Source: Rhodoferax sp.
GTDB lineage: Bacteria; Pseudomonadota; Gammaproteobacteria; Burkholderiales; Burkholderiaceae_C
Length of the DNA stretch: 64,000 nt
Direction of reading: 5' to 3'
Assembly (NCBI GenBank): GCA_013791765.1
Contig: VMTC01000122.1
Location: 1 to 64,000, forward strand
The notes under the pieces were generated by a model. That model did not search any database. It was not told the DNA's origin and was given only the letters and a program-made list of their open reading frames with translations. Shown piece by piece: positions 29,871-37,933 of the stretch. Every line of letters starts with the position of its first letter. The stretch's first letter is position 1. Made by a program: the position numbers and the translations under genes.

Positions 29871-31016
29871 TTAACCGCGGAAGTAGTTAGTTGGCACAAA
29901 GGGCATCGCCACCACCTCCATGGGCACGGGCTTGCCGCGCACCATGGCGTTGACGCGCGTGCCCACGGTGGCCAGTTCAGGCGGTACATAGCCCATGGCG
30001 ATCGGCTGATCGATGGTCGGACCGAGCAAGCCGCTGGTGACTTCGCCAATGCGCTCACCCTGCAAATTCTGCAGCTCGATGTGCTCACGCACAGGAATGC
30101 GCTCCAGTGCCAACAGTCCAACACGTTTTCGGGTTGCAGCCCCCGTCGTTCCTGCGAGTTGCGCTAGTATTTTTAAAGCACCAGGAAAGCCGCCGGCGCG
30201 TGCGCCACCGCTGCGGCGCACCTTCTGGATGGCCCATTGCAAACTCGCCTCAACCGGTGTGGTCGTGTTGTCAATGTCGTTGCCATAGAGCGGCAGACCG
30301 GCCTCCAAGCGCAGTGAATTGCGTGCGCCCAGCCCAATCGGTTTGATTTCAGGTTGCGCCAGCAGCGCTTGCGCCAGCGCTTGCGCTTGGGCCTCGAGCA
30401 CTGAAATCTCAAAACCGTCTTCGCCGGTGTAGCCGCTGCGGGTCAGGAACACCTCAACAGCTTCTTCGCCGGTTTGAATCGTGAAGTTGCCACCGCTCAT
30501 GAATACCAGCTTTTCAACGCCCGGCGCCAAGCGCGACAGGGCGGTGACGGCTTGCGGGCCTTGCAGCGCCAGCAGGGCACGCTCAGGCATTGGGATCACC
30601 TCGCAACGTGTGCCGATCTTGGCCTGAATGTGCGCGATGTCACCGGCCTTGCAGGCGCCGTTGACGATGACAAAAATGTCAAAGCCACGGTTGACGAACA
30701 TCAGGTCGTCAATGATGCCGCCTTCGTCATTGAGCAGCAGGCCATAGCGCTGTTTGCCCACCGGTAAATCGATCACGTCGACCGGGATCAGGCTTTCGAA
30801 TGCGGCGGCGGCGTCCGGGCCAACCAGGCGCAACTGGCCCATGTGGGATACGTCGAACAAACCCGCTGCCGTGCGTGTGTGTTTGTGCTCCGCTATCAGG
30901 CCGGCCGGGTACTGCACCGGCATGGAATAGCCGGCGAACGGCACCATGCGCGCACCAAGCGACACATGCAGGTCGTTGAGCGGGGTTTTCAGAAGGCTCT
31001 CAGGGGTGGCGGTCAT
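29871..31016 (-). CDS. gcvT: Aminomethyltransferase, T protein
   Basis: Releases ammonia from the aminomethyl-lipoyl group and makes methylene-THF. The 381-residue protein has ARMVPFAGYSMPVQYPAG, FDVSHMGQL, YTGEDGFEI, GLGARNSLRLEAGLPLYGND (the folate-binding core) and a C-terminal domain with TSGLLGPTIDQPIAMGYV. The ATG at 31016 follows the riboswitch leader by about 70 nt. A diverged copy of the dispersed repeat lies in the linker between the core and the C-terminal domain (about residues 280-297). Confidence 0.97.
   Translation of the reverse strand: MTATPESLLKTPLNDLHVSLGARMVPFAGYSMPVQYPAGLIAEHKHTRTAAGLFDVSHMGQLRLVGPDAAAAFESLIPVDVIDLPVGKQRYGLLLNDEGGIIDDLMFVNRGFDIFVIVNGACKAGDIAHIQAKIGTRCEVIPMPERALLALQGPQAVTALSRLAPGVEKLVFMSGGNFTIQTGEEAVEVFLTRSGYTGEDGFEISVLEAQAQALAQALLAQPEIKPIGLGARNSLRLEAGLPLYGNDIDNTTTPVEASLQWAIQKVRRSGGARAGGFPGALKILAQLAGTTGAATRKRVGLLALERIPVREHIELQNLQGERIGEVTSGLLGPTIDQPIAMGYVPPELATVGTRVNAMVRGKPVPMEVVAMPFVPTNYFRG
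30126..30179 (-). repeat. Dispersed palindrome-headed repeat, diverged copy inside gcvT
   Basis: Minus strand: GCTTTAAAAATACTAGC (17-nt unit), spacer with AACTCGCAGG, then GGGGGCTGCAACCCGAAAA. The order and spacing match the other copies, but the second block is degenerate, so the assignment is less sure. The reading frame remains open. Confidence 0.45.
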
Positions 31017-31085
31017 CAGCGAACTCCAGCAATGGAAAAGGGGCAAGTCAAATACATGGCCTCGACCAATGTCGAAAACCCTGTG

Positions 31086-31340
31086 TTGCCCCCGCTGTCC
31101 GCTTTACCTGAGAGATTCGCCGCTGCCAGTGGCACACAGGGTGCCGGCCTCGGGTTGCTCCTTCGGTGGATCAGCACCTGCGTCCAAGCGACGGCGCTGA
31201 TCTCTCTCCAGTGGGGAATCACGCCAAGGTATGGTGACCTTGAACGTGTTTGTCAGTCCTTTTGCCTGAGCGTTCAAACTGCTGCGATCAGCAACCCTGC
31301 GCCTTCGGCGGCCACCTCAAAGGGCTGGCTCTCTCCTGAC
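31086..31340 (-). promoter_or_regulatory. Tandem glycine riboswitch
   Basis: Leader of gcvT on the minus strand with two aptamers in series. The 5' aptamer (31340-31252) opens with GTCAGGAGAGAG, has CCGAAGGCGCAG and ends with CGCTCAGGCAAAAGGACTGAC-type sequence, its ends pairing GTCAG/CTGAC. The second (about 31215-31086) opens with ACTGGAGAGAG, has CCGAAGGAGCAAC and ends with ATCTCTCAGGTAAAGCGGACAG. These are the conserved blocks of the gcvT class. Glycine binding normally turns on the cleavage operon; the expression platform was not resolved. Confidence 0.93.
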
Positions 31341-31416
31341 GGGTCAAATTCTACATGGGGTTCTGGGTGCCGAGCCGTGCCTCGCGGCTGGGAATCCGCC
31401 GGCCTCAGTCCAATCA

Positions 31417-32268
31417 TCAAAATTCCTGTTGCAGGATACGATCCCGACCACCGCGCTTCACCTCGTACATCAACGCATCCGCCTGCTTGATCGCCATGTC
31501 AAAATCAAGGGGAGCGACTTCATAGCTGGCAACGCCGATACTGAAGGTTACCGGCCAGCCTTTCTCCTGCATCGCCGCGAGCAGGCGCTCGCGCAGTTTT
31601 TCAACATAGACAGAGGCTGCCTGGGCGTTCATGTTCGGCAGCAGAAGGGCAAATTCGTCGCCACCCAGACGACCAGGAATATCGCTGGCACGGACCTGCT
31701 CGCGAATAACTCGGGCAACGCCAGCCAGTAACGCGTCGCCCGTGTCGTGGCCCAGCGTGTCGTTGACTTCCTTGAACCGATCAAGATCAAAGAATACCGC
31801 AGTGAAAGATGCGCTCTGCCGTTGCGCCTGTGCAAACGCTTGCAGTCCGCGCTCGTGGAACTGCCGACGATTGGGAAGTTGCGTCAGGGTGTCTTCGCGC
31901 GCCAGGCGAGATTCCCGCATCAAAACACGACGCATATCGCCGATCAGCCAAGCGCCGAAAACAAAGATGGCAAGTCGCATGAGTGTATTGAAGATCAGGG
32001 GCAGGACGTTCGCCTGATCGGTTGCCAGCGCCTGGTCGGCGATGAACCATTCGACAGCAGCCAGCACCGCCATTCCATACCCAAACTGCTTTCCGTTAAA
32101 CCAGCTGACGATCAGGACCGGCAGGATGAAGAAAACGTGGAACTCATAAGCCAGGCCGGTCAGGGTGTGGAGATAGCCCACCAGCAGCGTGATCAGCACG
32201 CACCAGACAAGAATGCCAGAACGAATCAACAGTCCGGGCTGCAATAGCCATAGGGCTTTCAAATTCAT
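31417..32268 (-). CDS. Membrane-anchored diguanylate cyclase, coupled to the Mrp module
   Basis: A 283-residue protein. The first 115 residues carry about four hydrophobic helices (LLIRSGILVWCVLITLLVGY, FHVFFILPVLIV and others) without a recognisable ligand domain. The rest is a GGDEF domain with RLGGDEF at the active site and DLDRFKEVNDTLGHDTGD, so it should make c-di-GMP. An RxxD inhibitory site is not obvious. Its ATG overlaps the stop of the last Mrp-type gene (ATGA, 32265-32268), so it is translated as the ninth gene of that operon. Confidence 0.88.
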   Translation of the reverse strand: MNLKALWLLQPGLLIRSGILVWCVLITLLVGYLHTLTGLAYEFHVFFILPVLIVSWFNGKQFGYGMAVLAAVEWFIADQALATDQANVLPLIFNTLMRLAIFVFGAWLIGDMRRVLMRESRLAREDTLTQLPNRRQFHERGLQAFAQAQRQSASFTAVFFDLDRFKEVNDTLGHDTGDALLAGVARVIREQVRASDIPGRLGGDEFALLLPNMNAQAASVYVEKLRERLLAAMQEKGWPVTFSIGVASYEVAPLDFDMAIKQADALMYEVKRGGRDRILQQEF

Positions 32269-33782
32269 GGCAACGGGACTCCCTGGCGGTATTCGCGTTC
32301 GGCGATCAGCTTCGCCCACTCTAGCGGGCTGCCCGGTGCCTCGGCGAGTGTGCCAGCAGCGATCGTCATGATTGCCGTGGCCAGCGGCGGCAACAGCAGT
32401 AGCCACGCGGTCTCACGCCACCCGCTTCTCAGTATCTGCTCTTCTGGCCAGGCAACCGGCGCGGCCCGGAACCAGGCCCGCCAGAGGATGGGCAGAAAGT
32501 AGGCGGCATTCAGAAGGCTCGACGTCCACAGCACCCAGATCGCCCAGTCCATGCCGGCCGCCGTTGCGCCATCTGAGAGCCAGGCCTTGCTGATCGCGCC
32601 TGCCGTGAGCGGCGCGCCCATCATGCCCAAGGCACCAATCGAGAAAGCGAGCGTGGTCAGCGGCATGCGCCGGCCCGCACCATTCATCTCGCTGACCTTG
32701 TGAATGCCTAACGTTTCCGCGTAGTTGCCGGCGCAGAAGAACAACGTGATCTTCATGATGCCCTGGTGCACCAGATGGACCAGGCCACCGATGGTGCCGA
32801 TCGGGCCGAACAGCGCGACCCCCAGCGTGATGTAAGAGACCTGGCTGACGGTGGAATAGGCCAGTCGCTTTTTAAGATCGTCCTGGAACAGCGCCCGGAA
32901 ACTGCCCCAGACGATGGTTACGGCAGCGAAGGCAGCCAGCGGCGCCAGCAAACTCAGTGATTGTGCGAACTCGACACCAAAGACCTCATAAACGATGCGC
33001 ACGATGCCGAAGGCACCGGCCTTGACCACCGCCACCGCGTGCAGCAGCGCTGACACCGGCGCGGGTGCCACCATGGCCTGCGGTAGCCAGCCATGCAGCG
33101 GCACCAGCGCCGCCTTGACGCCGACGCCGGCAATCAGCAACACGAAGATGAGCTTCAACTGCCCGGCGTATTCAGGTCCAAGTGCAGCGGCGATACCAGC
33201 GTGGGCAAACTCGGTATGACCGAGCAGGTGATGCAGCCAGACGATGCCAGTGAGAAGCGCCGCGCCACCCACCAGCGTGTAGGCGAGATAGATCGTGCCC
33301 CCGCGCATCGCCTTGTCGGTGCCACGATGGACGACGAGCGGAAAGGTGGCGAGCGTCAGCAGTTCGTAAAAGATAAAAAAAGTGAACAGGTTCGCCGCCA
33401 TGGCAAGGCCCACGGTGGCCGTCACGCAGAGGCTGAAAAAGCCAAAGAAGCGGCTCCTGTGCGGCGCGCCTTCAAGATAGCCGATCGCGTAAAGGGTGGT
33501 GAACAGCCACAGCACGGCCGATAAGCTGATGAACAACAAGCCCAGCGCATCAGCCTTGAACGCAAGGTCGAGCCCCGGCAGTACCGCAAAGCGAACCCCG
33601 TATTCCTGCCCGCCCGCCACACCCAGCAGCAGCAGCGCGACGAGAACGAGCTTGGCGACGGCGCCGAAGAGGTTCAAGGTCGTGCGCAGCGCGACCTTGC
33701 TTTCAGGCAGGGCGAAGATCACCAAACCAGGCAGGAACGAGGACAAGAGCAGCGCGATAGGCAAGAGTTCGCTGCTCGTCAT
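32265..33782 (-). CDS. Mrp/NuoL-type antiporter-like subunit (second MnhD-like)
   Basis: A 505-residue membrane protein of the NADH-quinone oxidoreductase M/N/L and MrpA/MrpD superfamily, with about 14 helices. The key charged residues of the proton channel are kept: Glu in FFIFYELLTLATFPLV, Lys in GVGVKAALVPLHGWLP and Lys in HAVAVVKAGAFGIVR. It is shorter than MrpA and lacks its C-terminal extension, so it probably takes the place of the MrpA N-terminal part. The start at 33782 overlaps the upstream mnhD stop by 4 nt. Confidence 0.85.
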   Translation of the reverse strand: MTSSELLPIALLLSSFLPGLVIFALPESKVALRTTLNLFGAVAKLVLVALLLLGVAGGQEYGVRFAVLPGLDLAFKADALGLLFISLSAVLWLFTTLYAIGYLEGAPHRSRFFGFFSLCVTATVGLAMAANLFTFFIFYELLTLATFPLVVHRGTDKAMRGGTIYLAYTLVGGAALLTGIVWLHHLLGHTEFAHAGIAAALGPEYAGQLKLIFVLLIAGVGVKAALVPLHGWLPQAMVAPAPVSALLHAVAVVKAGAFGIVRIVYEVFGVEFAQSLSLLAPLAAFAAVTIVWGSFRALFQDDLKKRLAYSTVSQVSYITLGVALFGPIGTIGGLVHLVHQGIMKITLFFCAGNYAETLGIHKVSEMNGAGRRMPLTTLAFSIGALGMMGAPLTAGAISKAWLSDGATAAGMDWAIWVLWTSSLLNAAYFLPILWRAWFRAAPVAWPEEQILRSGWRETAWLLLLPPLATAIMTIAAGTLAEAPGSPLEWAKLIAEREYRQGVPLP

Positions 33783-35221
33783 GCCACGGCTCCAACGGCT
33801 TGCGCCAACTGCATCAGCTCGACCCCGCGCAGACCCAGCAACACGCTTGCCAATGCCAGCGCAAAGGCGGTCCATTCCAGTGTGCGCGGCACCGGCGAAA
33901 ACGGCGCAAGAGGCGTGTCCTGCGGTGCCAGCAGAAACGCCTGGCGCAACACGCGAAACACATAAGCCGCCGCCAGCAGGCCACCGGCCAGCACCACCAG
34001 CACCAGCCACCAGTGGCCCTGTTTGAGCGACGCCTCGATCAACTGCCACTTGGCCAGAAAGCCTGACGAAGGCGGCAGCCCCATCAGTGTCACGCCAGCA
34101 AGCCCGAAGGCGAACAGCGTGACGGGCAAACGATTTACCGTCCCCGCCAGGCCAGCCACCGTGTCCTGGCCAGTCGCCTTGATGAACACACCGGCGGCGA
34201 CGAACATCGCCGCCTTGGCCAGAGCGTGGGCAAAAGCCTGCATCACCCCGGCCTGGATGGCGCCCGGCCCGGTCAACAGCGGAAAAATCAGAAACAGGTA
34301 ACCCAACTGCGCCACGGTGGAATAAGCGATCAGCATCTTGAGCCGGACCGCACGAATCGCCCGCCACGATCCCCAAAAGATGGCCAGCGTGCCCAGCGCC
34401 GCCGGTCCCCAGGCCAGCCACGGGGCCGCAGCGACCAGCGGTGCGAACGGACCGATCCACAGCCGCAAAATCAGATAGAACGACGCCTTCACCACCAGCG
34501 CCGAAAGCAACGCTGAAACGGGCGCGGGTGACCCGCCATGCGCCGGCGGCAGCCAGAAGTGGAAGGGGAACAGCGCGGTTTTTAGCATCAGGCCGACCGT
34601 CATCAACCCGAAGGCAATCCACACCAGGCGCGGCGCCTCGGGCGTGACCAGCAGGCTCACGTGGCCGATGGCCACCGTGCCATAGGCGCCGTAGAGCAGG
34701 GCCACACCCAGCAGATACAGGCCGGAGCCGACCAGCGTGGCGAAGAGATAGCGCAGCGCCGCCGCGATTTGCTGCGCGCCACCACCGGCCGCGACCAGCC
34801 CGACCGCGGTCAGGCCGACCAGCTCCAGCGTGACGTAGATATTGAAAAAATCTGCAGAAAGAAACAGCGCGTTGAGTCCGGCGATGAGAAAGCCGGTGAG
34901 CGGCCAGAAATACGCCCCTGCCGCGTCATCACGCTTGTAATAGGCGCTGGCGTAAATCGCCAGCGGCAGGGCGACGCACTGGGTGAGCAGCAGCATGGCA
35001 ATGGACAGGCCGTCGGCGGCCAGATCGATGCCGAGCGGCGCGCCCCAGCCGCCCACTGGATGGCCCAGCGCGACCCCGCCAACTTTGAGCTGCTGCGCCA
35101 GATCGAGGGCGAGCCAGGTCTGGATGGATAAGCCCGCAATAGTGAGCCACTTGCCGCGCCCCGGCCCAAGTACGAACGCAAGACTGGCCCAGACGAGCGG
35201 CAGAAGAATCAACCCGATCAT
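33779..35221 (-). CDS. mnhD: Na+/H+ antiporter subunit D (MrpD/MnhD-like)
   Basis: A 480-residue polytopic protein of the same superfamily as its downstream neighbour. The channel residues are present: Glu in NIYVTLELVGLTAVG, Lys in MLKTALFPFHFWLPPAHGG and Lys in SALVVKASFYLILR. PPSSGFLAKWQLIE near the end is also typical. As part of an Mrp complex it would exchange sodium or potassium for protons. The start at 35221 overlaps the mnhC stop by 4 nt. The similarity between the two D-like genes is at superfamily level; they do not look like a recent duplication. Confidence 0.87.
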   Translation of the reverse strand: MIGLILLPLVWASLAFVLGPGRGKWLTIAGLSIQTWLALDLAQQLKVGGVALGHPVGGWGAPLGIDLAADGLSIAMLLLTQCVALPLAIYASAYYKRDDAAGAYFWPLTGFLIAGLNALFLSADFFNIYVTLELVGLTAVGLVAAGGGAQQIAAALRYLFATLVGSGLYLLGVALLYGAYGTVAIGHVSLLVTPEAPRLVWIAFGLMTVGLMLKTALFPFHFWLPPAHGGSPAPVSALLSALVVKASFYLILRLWIGPFAPLVAAAPWLAWGPAALGTLAIFWGSWRAIRAVRLKMLIAYSTVAQLGYLFLIFPLLTGPGAIQAGVMQAFAHALAKAAMFVAAGVFIKATGQDTVAGLAGTVNRLPVTLFAFGLAGVTLMGLPPSSGFLAKWQLIEASLKQGHWWLVLVVLAGGLLAAAYVFRVLRQAFLLAPQDTPLAPFSPVPRTLEWTAFALALASVLLGLRGVELMQLAQAVGAVA

Positions 35222-35517
35222 GGCTCGTCTGCCGGTATTTCAAGTTTGCCGGTCAGCGTGTGGAGCCGCCGCGTCAGCGCAAGCGCCAGGGCCGTGGCGG
35301 CCACGGCGACGACGATGCCGGTGAGCACCATCGCCTGCGGCACCGGGTCGGCGCTACCGTCGCGCTGCGCCAGCCCCACCAGAATCAGAAAAGCGCCGCT
35401 GCCCATGACGTTGAACGCAAGAATGCGGCGCAGGAGGTGGCCAATTAGGACGACACCCGCAAATCCCAGCGCGAACAGGATCGCACCGACGCAGGCGAAC
35501 AAGAGCGCGCTCGTCAA
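35218..35517 (-). CDS. mnhC: Antiporter subunit C (MrpC/MnhC, NuoK-like)
   Basis: A 99-residue protein with three transmembrane helices, as in MrpC and NuoK. The middle helix region has RRILAFNVMGSGAFLILVGL, in the place where the family keeps its conserved small residues. It overlaps both neighbours by 4 nt, so the stoichiometric translation of a complex is likely. Confidence 0.85.
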   Translation of the reverse strand: MTSALLFACVGAILFALGFAGVVLIGHLLRRILAFNVMGSGAFLILVGLAQRDGSADPVPQAMVLTGIVVAVAATALALALTRRLHTLTGKLEIPADEP

Positions 35518-36197
35518 GTGGGGTCTCCTGGATCTGCGGGGTCACGCGAGAGAAAGAGGAACAGCCCGGCAAGGATCAGGCCCAGCGAGGCTGTCAGCGC
35601 CGCTTCGATCAGCAGAATCAGCATGCCCGCCTGCGCTGGTGGGTATTGCAGCAGCGCACCCTGCAACAGCAGACCGGCCGCGATGGCCAGAAAGATCAGC
35701 AAGCCGGCCGTCAGACCCAAGCGCAGCTTGAGCGTGGGTGCCTGCCAACCCGGTAGCAGCCCGGTCAGGTGCAGCAACACGCCAGCGGCGGCCAGCACTG
35801 CGCCGGCCTGGAAAGCGCCGCCCGGCCGGAAAGCGCCCGCCCAGAGCAGATAAACAGCGACGACGATCATCGAGGGTGCAGCCAATTGCGCCAGGGTCTG
35901 CAGCACAGCATCGACGGTGCGTGGCCGGCTGCTGGCCGGCTCCAGGCCACTGGCCAGAATGACAATGAGCGCCAGAATCAGAACGGCAATTTCGAGCAGC
36001 GTGTCATACGCGCGAAAGTTGAGCAGCACAGCGGTGACCGGATGCGCAACGCCGCTGGCTGCCAGGTTGGCGCTGACGGCGGCGCGCAGATCGACACCCG
36101 CGGCCAAGGGATCCAGCATCGCCCCAATGAGCAACACGGTAAACGCCAGGGCAGCGCTGCCCACCACAAAGCGCTTCACGACTTGCTGCGCTTTCAT
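35514..36197 (-). CDS. mnhB: Antiporter subunit B (MrpB/MnhB domain)
   Basis: A 227-residue membrane protein. The first 80 residues contain a periplasm-exposed start and the pattern LLNFRAYDTLLEIAVLILAL, comparable to the FRxxDTxxE segment that marks the end of MrpA/MbhE and the start of MrpB. The remaining part has the MrpB helices (MIVVAVYLLWAGAFRPGGAFQ, with the conserved GGxFQ). It therefore looks like a fusion of an MbhE-type and an MrpB domain. It overlaps the genes on both sides by 4 nt. Confidence 0.82.
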   Translation of the reverse strand: MKAQQVVKRFVVGSAALAFTVLLIGAMLDPLAAGVDLRAAVSANLAASGVAHPVTAVLLNFRAYDTLLEIAVLILALIVILASGLEPASSRPRTVDAVLQTLAQLAAPSMIVVAVYLLWAGAFRPGGAFQAGAVLAAAGVLLHLTGLLPGWQAPTLKLRLGLTAGLLIFLAIAAGLLLQGALLQYPPAQAGMLILLIEAALTASLGLILAGLFLFLSRDPADPGDPT

Positions 36198-36436
36198 GGC
36201 TTGCTGCGCTTCAAGGCGCCATACACATCGAGCAGCAGCGCGCCGGTGAGCCCCGCCCCGATGGCCGCCTCGGCCAGGCCGATGTCCGGTGCCGACAAGC
36301 GAGCCCAGACCAGCGCCAGCAGCAGACCAAAGGCAATGAAGAGGACGATGGCCTGATCGAGCCGCGCCGTGGTCAGGCAACGCACGCCGCTCCACAGCAG
36401 TGCGCCAGCCAGCACAAGGTCGAAGGCGAAGCTCAT
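36194..36436 (-). CDS. DUF4040 / MbhD-like antiporter subunit
   Basis: An 80-residue, two- to three-helix protein with LLALVWARLSAPDIGLAEAAIGAGL. The PDIGLAEAAIGAG signature is that of the DUF4040/MbhD unit. In standard Mrp operons this unit is fused to the C-terminus of MrpA; here it is a separate gene, as in archaeal Mbh hydrogenase operons. It overlaps mnhB and mnhG by 4 nt each. Confidence 0.85.
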   Translation of the reverse strand: MSFAFDLVLAGALLWSGVRCLTTARLDQAIVLFIAFGLLLALVWARLSAPDIGLAEAAIGAGLTGALLLDVYGALKRSKP

Positions 36437-36747
36437 GACGGCTCCTTGCGCCAGGGTTTCACCCCGAGGTGGTCGGCGCGCCGGGCGATGGCGTAGCTCA
36501 AAGCGCCGCTGGCCGCCAGCGCCAGCGGCCAGATCAGCAAAAGTTTCAGGCCGGCGGCGATGCTTGGTGCTTGCAGCGCCAGTCCAAGCAGCACGAACCC
36601 CAGACCGAGGTTGTCGGCCTTGGCCAGCGCATGCAAGCGGCAGTAAACATCCGGAAAACGCAACAGCCCCAGGGTGCCAGCGGCGTAAAAGAAAGCGCCG
36701 GCCACCAGCAAGGCGGTGCTCGCCCAGAACAAAATTGTCTCAGTCAT
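36433..36747 (-). CDS. mnhG: Antiporter subunit G (MrpG/MnhG)
   Basis: A 104-residue protein with three helices. GTLGLLRFPDVYCRLHALAKADNLG matches the conserved MrpG signature (RFPDxxxRLHAxxKAxTLG). The ATG at 36747 is inside the end of mnhF (8-nt overlap); a longer open frame upstream is the shadow of mnhF. It sits in the E-F-G order found in Mrp and Mbh operons. Confidence 0.88.
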   Translation of the reverse strand: MTETILFWASTALLVAGAFFYAAGTLGLLRFPDVYCRLHALAKADNLGLGFVLLGLALQAPSIAAGLKLLLIWPLALAASGALSYAIARRADHLGVKPWRKEPS

Positions 36748-37006
36748 CACGCCTCTCCTGCCAGGCGCGCCTGGCAAAGGCGATGCCGCCGATGGCCGCC
36801 AACAGCGCCAGCACCAGCGCCACATCAACCAGCGCTGGCTGCTGCATCGCCTGCGCCAGCAGCACGAGGATGCCCGTGCCGGTCGAGCCAAACAGCAGCG
36901 CCATCAGCATGCGGTCGGCCTTTGTTGGCCCGCGCGCTGCCGCCAGCAGGGCGATCACCAGGTTGGCGAGCAAAAACAGCGCCACCGTCAGCGCGATGTC
37001 GTTCAT
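36740..37006 (-). CDS. mnhF: Antiporter subunit F (MrpF/MnhF)
   Basis: An 88-residue protein with three hydrophobic helices and the family segment LLAAARGPTKADRMLMALLFGSTG (RGPTxxDRxxA). It ends in a charged tail (RRAWQERRDD). The start overlaps the mnhE stop by 4 nt, and its own end overlaps the mnhG start by 8 nt. Confidence 0.88.
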   Translation of the reverse strand: MNDIALTVALFLLANLVIALLAAARGPTKADRMLMALLFGSTGTGILVLLAQAMQQPALVDVALVLALLAAIGGIAFARRAWQERRDD

Positions 37007-37470
37007 GCGGGCACCCCAAACAGGGCGGCAATGCGTCGCCCCAGTGCCTGCGCTTCTGTAGCGACCGGCAGGTCTTGGTGCAGCACATGCAGACGCAAGC
37101 GGTCGTCAAAAAGTTCGACGCCCACCGTGCCCGGCATTAGGCTGAGCGCATAGGTCAGCAAAATCCGTGGTGCGCCAGCAGGCAGGGTCAGCGGCAATTC
37201 CAGAAAGGCGGGCCGCAGTGCTTTGCGCCCCCGCCGCGCCATCCCCGCCACCTGCCAGCCGCCGCGCACGGAGTTGAAGAGAAAGAACGCCAGGAAGCCA
37301 GGCAATGCAGCCAAGCGCAAGCCATGCACCGCTGGCGGATACAGGACCAGGCTCGCCCATGTCGCAGCCATCACGGCCAGGCCACCCATCAGCCAGCCGT
37401 CAACGCGGCCTTCGGCCAGCAGCCACCAGAGCATGGCAAATAGCAGCGCTCGCGTAATCGCTTGTTTCAT
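37003..37470 (-). CDS. mnhE: Antiporter subunit E (MrpE/MnhE)
   Basis: A 155-residue protein, first in the eight-gene Mrp-type operon. Two to three N-terminal helices (LLFAMLWWLLAEGRVDGWLMGGL...) are followed by a cytoplasmic domain with LLTYALSLMPGTVGVEL and LRLHVLHQDLP, the MrpE pattern. The ATG at 37470 begins MKQAITRALLF. It is divergent from the LapA-like gene, and the 226-bp gap between them carries a palindrome. Confidence 0.88.
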   Translation of the reverse strand: MKQAITRALLFAMLWWLLAEGRVDGWLMGGLAVMAATWASLVLYPPAVHGLRLAALPGFLAFFLFNSVRGGWQVAGMARRGRKALRPAFLELPLTLPAGAPRILLTYALSLMPGTVGVELFDDRLRLHVLHQDLPVATEAQALGRRIAALFGVPA

Positions 37471-37587
37471 GGTCTCGCCATCCTGCCAGAGCCGATTGCG
37501 TCCAACGATGTCCATCGTCAAAGAAGTGGTGGAAAGTGCTGGTTGCATTCGTCCCGGGCGCGTCGTGCGGCAGTACACGCTGATCAC

Positions 37588-37601
37588 ATGACAAATGTCA
37601 T
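37588..37601. promoter_or_regulatory. Palindrome in the divergent mnhE / lapA-like promoter region
   Basis: ATGACAAATGTCAT: arms ATGACA and TGTCAT around AA. It lies between the two divergent starts (118 nt from mnhE, 96 nt from the LapA-like gene), a natural place for a shared operator. A related palindrome occurs at 39756. The arms resemble half-sites of CRP/FNR-type regulators only loosely, and no regulator can be named. Confidence 0.45.
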
Positions 37602-37696
37602 CGATGAGCCCTTTGCGCGAGGATAGGATAAAAATGGGTACCGGATTGGACGCTCTTTTCGATAGAAGCTGTCGGTTGTTATTCGGAGGTAAAGTC

Positions 37697-37933
37697 ATGA
37701 AACGCTTTTTTTACATTGCATTGATCGCCGCGTTCACCGCGCTCGTGCTGCTGTTCAAGGGACAGATCATCGACAACGTCACGGTGTCGCTGTTTACCTG
37801 GCGCATGACGTTGCCACTGTCCCTGCTGCTGATCGGCGTCTATGTGCTGGGCATGTTCACCGGCAGTTCTCTGGTTGGCCTGTTGCGCGAATCGGTGCGC
37901 GGCGCGCGTCTGCAAAAGACAAGGTCGGATTGA
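37697..37933 (+). CDS. LapA-like (DUF1049) small membrane protein
   Basis: A 78-residue protein with two transmembrane helices separated by a short loop and a basic tail (RESVRGARLQKTRSD). The order of hydrophobic and polar segments, with NVTVSLFTWRMTLPLSLLLIG, fits the LapA/DUF1049 family. An excellent GGAGGT sits 7 nt before the ATG. Its stop overlaps the start of the flavocytochrome gene by one base (TGATG), so both are cotranslated. Family members are tied to envelope assembly; its role here is unclear. Confidence 0.7.
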   Translation: MKRFFYIALIAAFTALVLLFKGQIIDNVTVSLFTWRMTLPLSLLLIGVYVLGMFTGSSLVGLLRESVRGARLQKTRSD

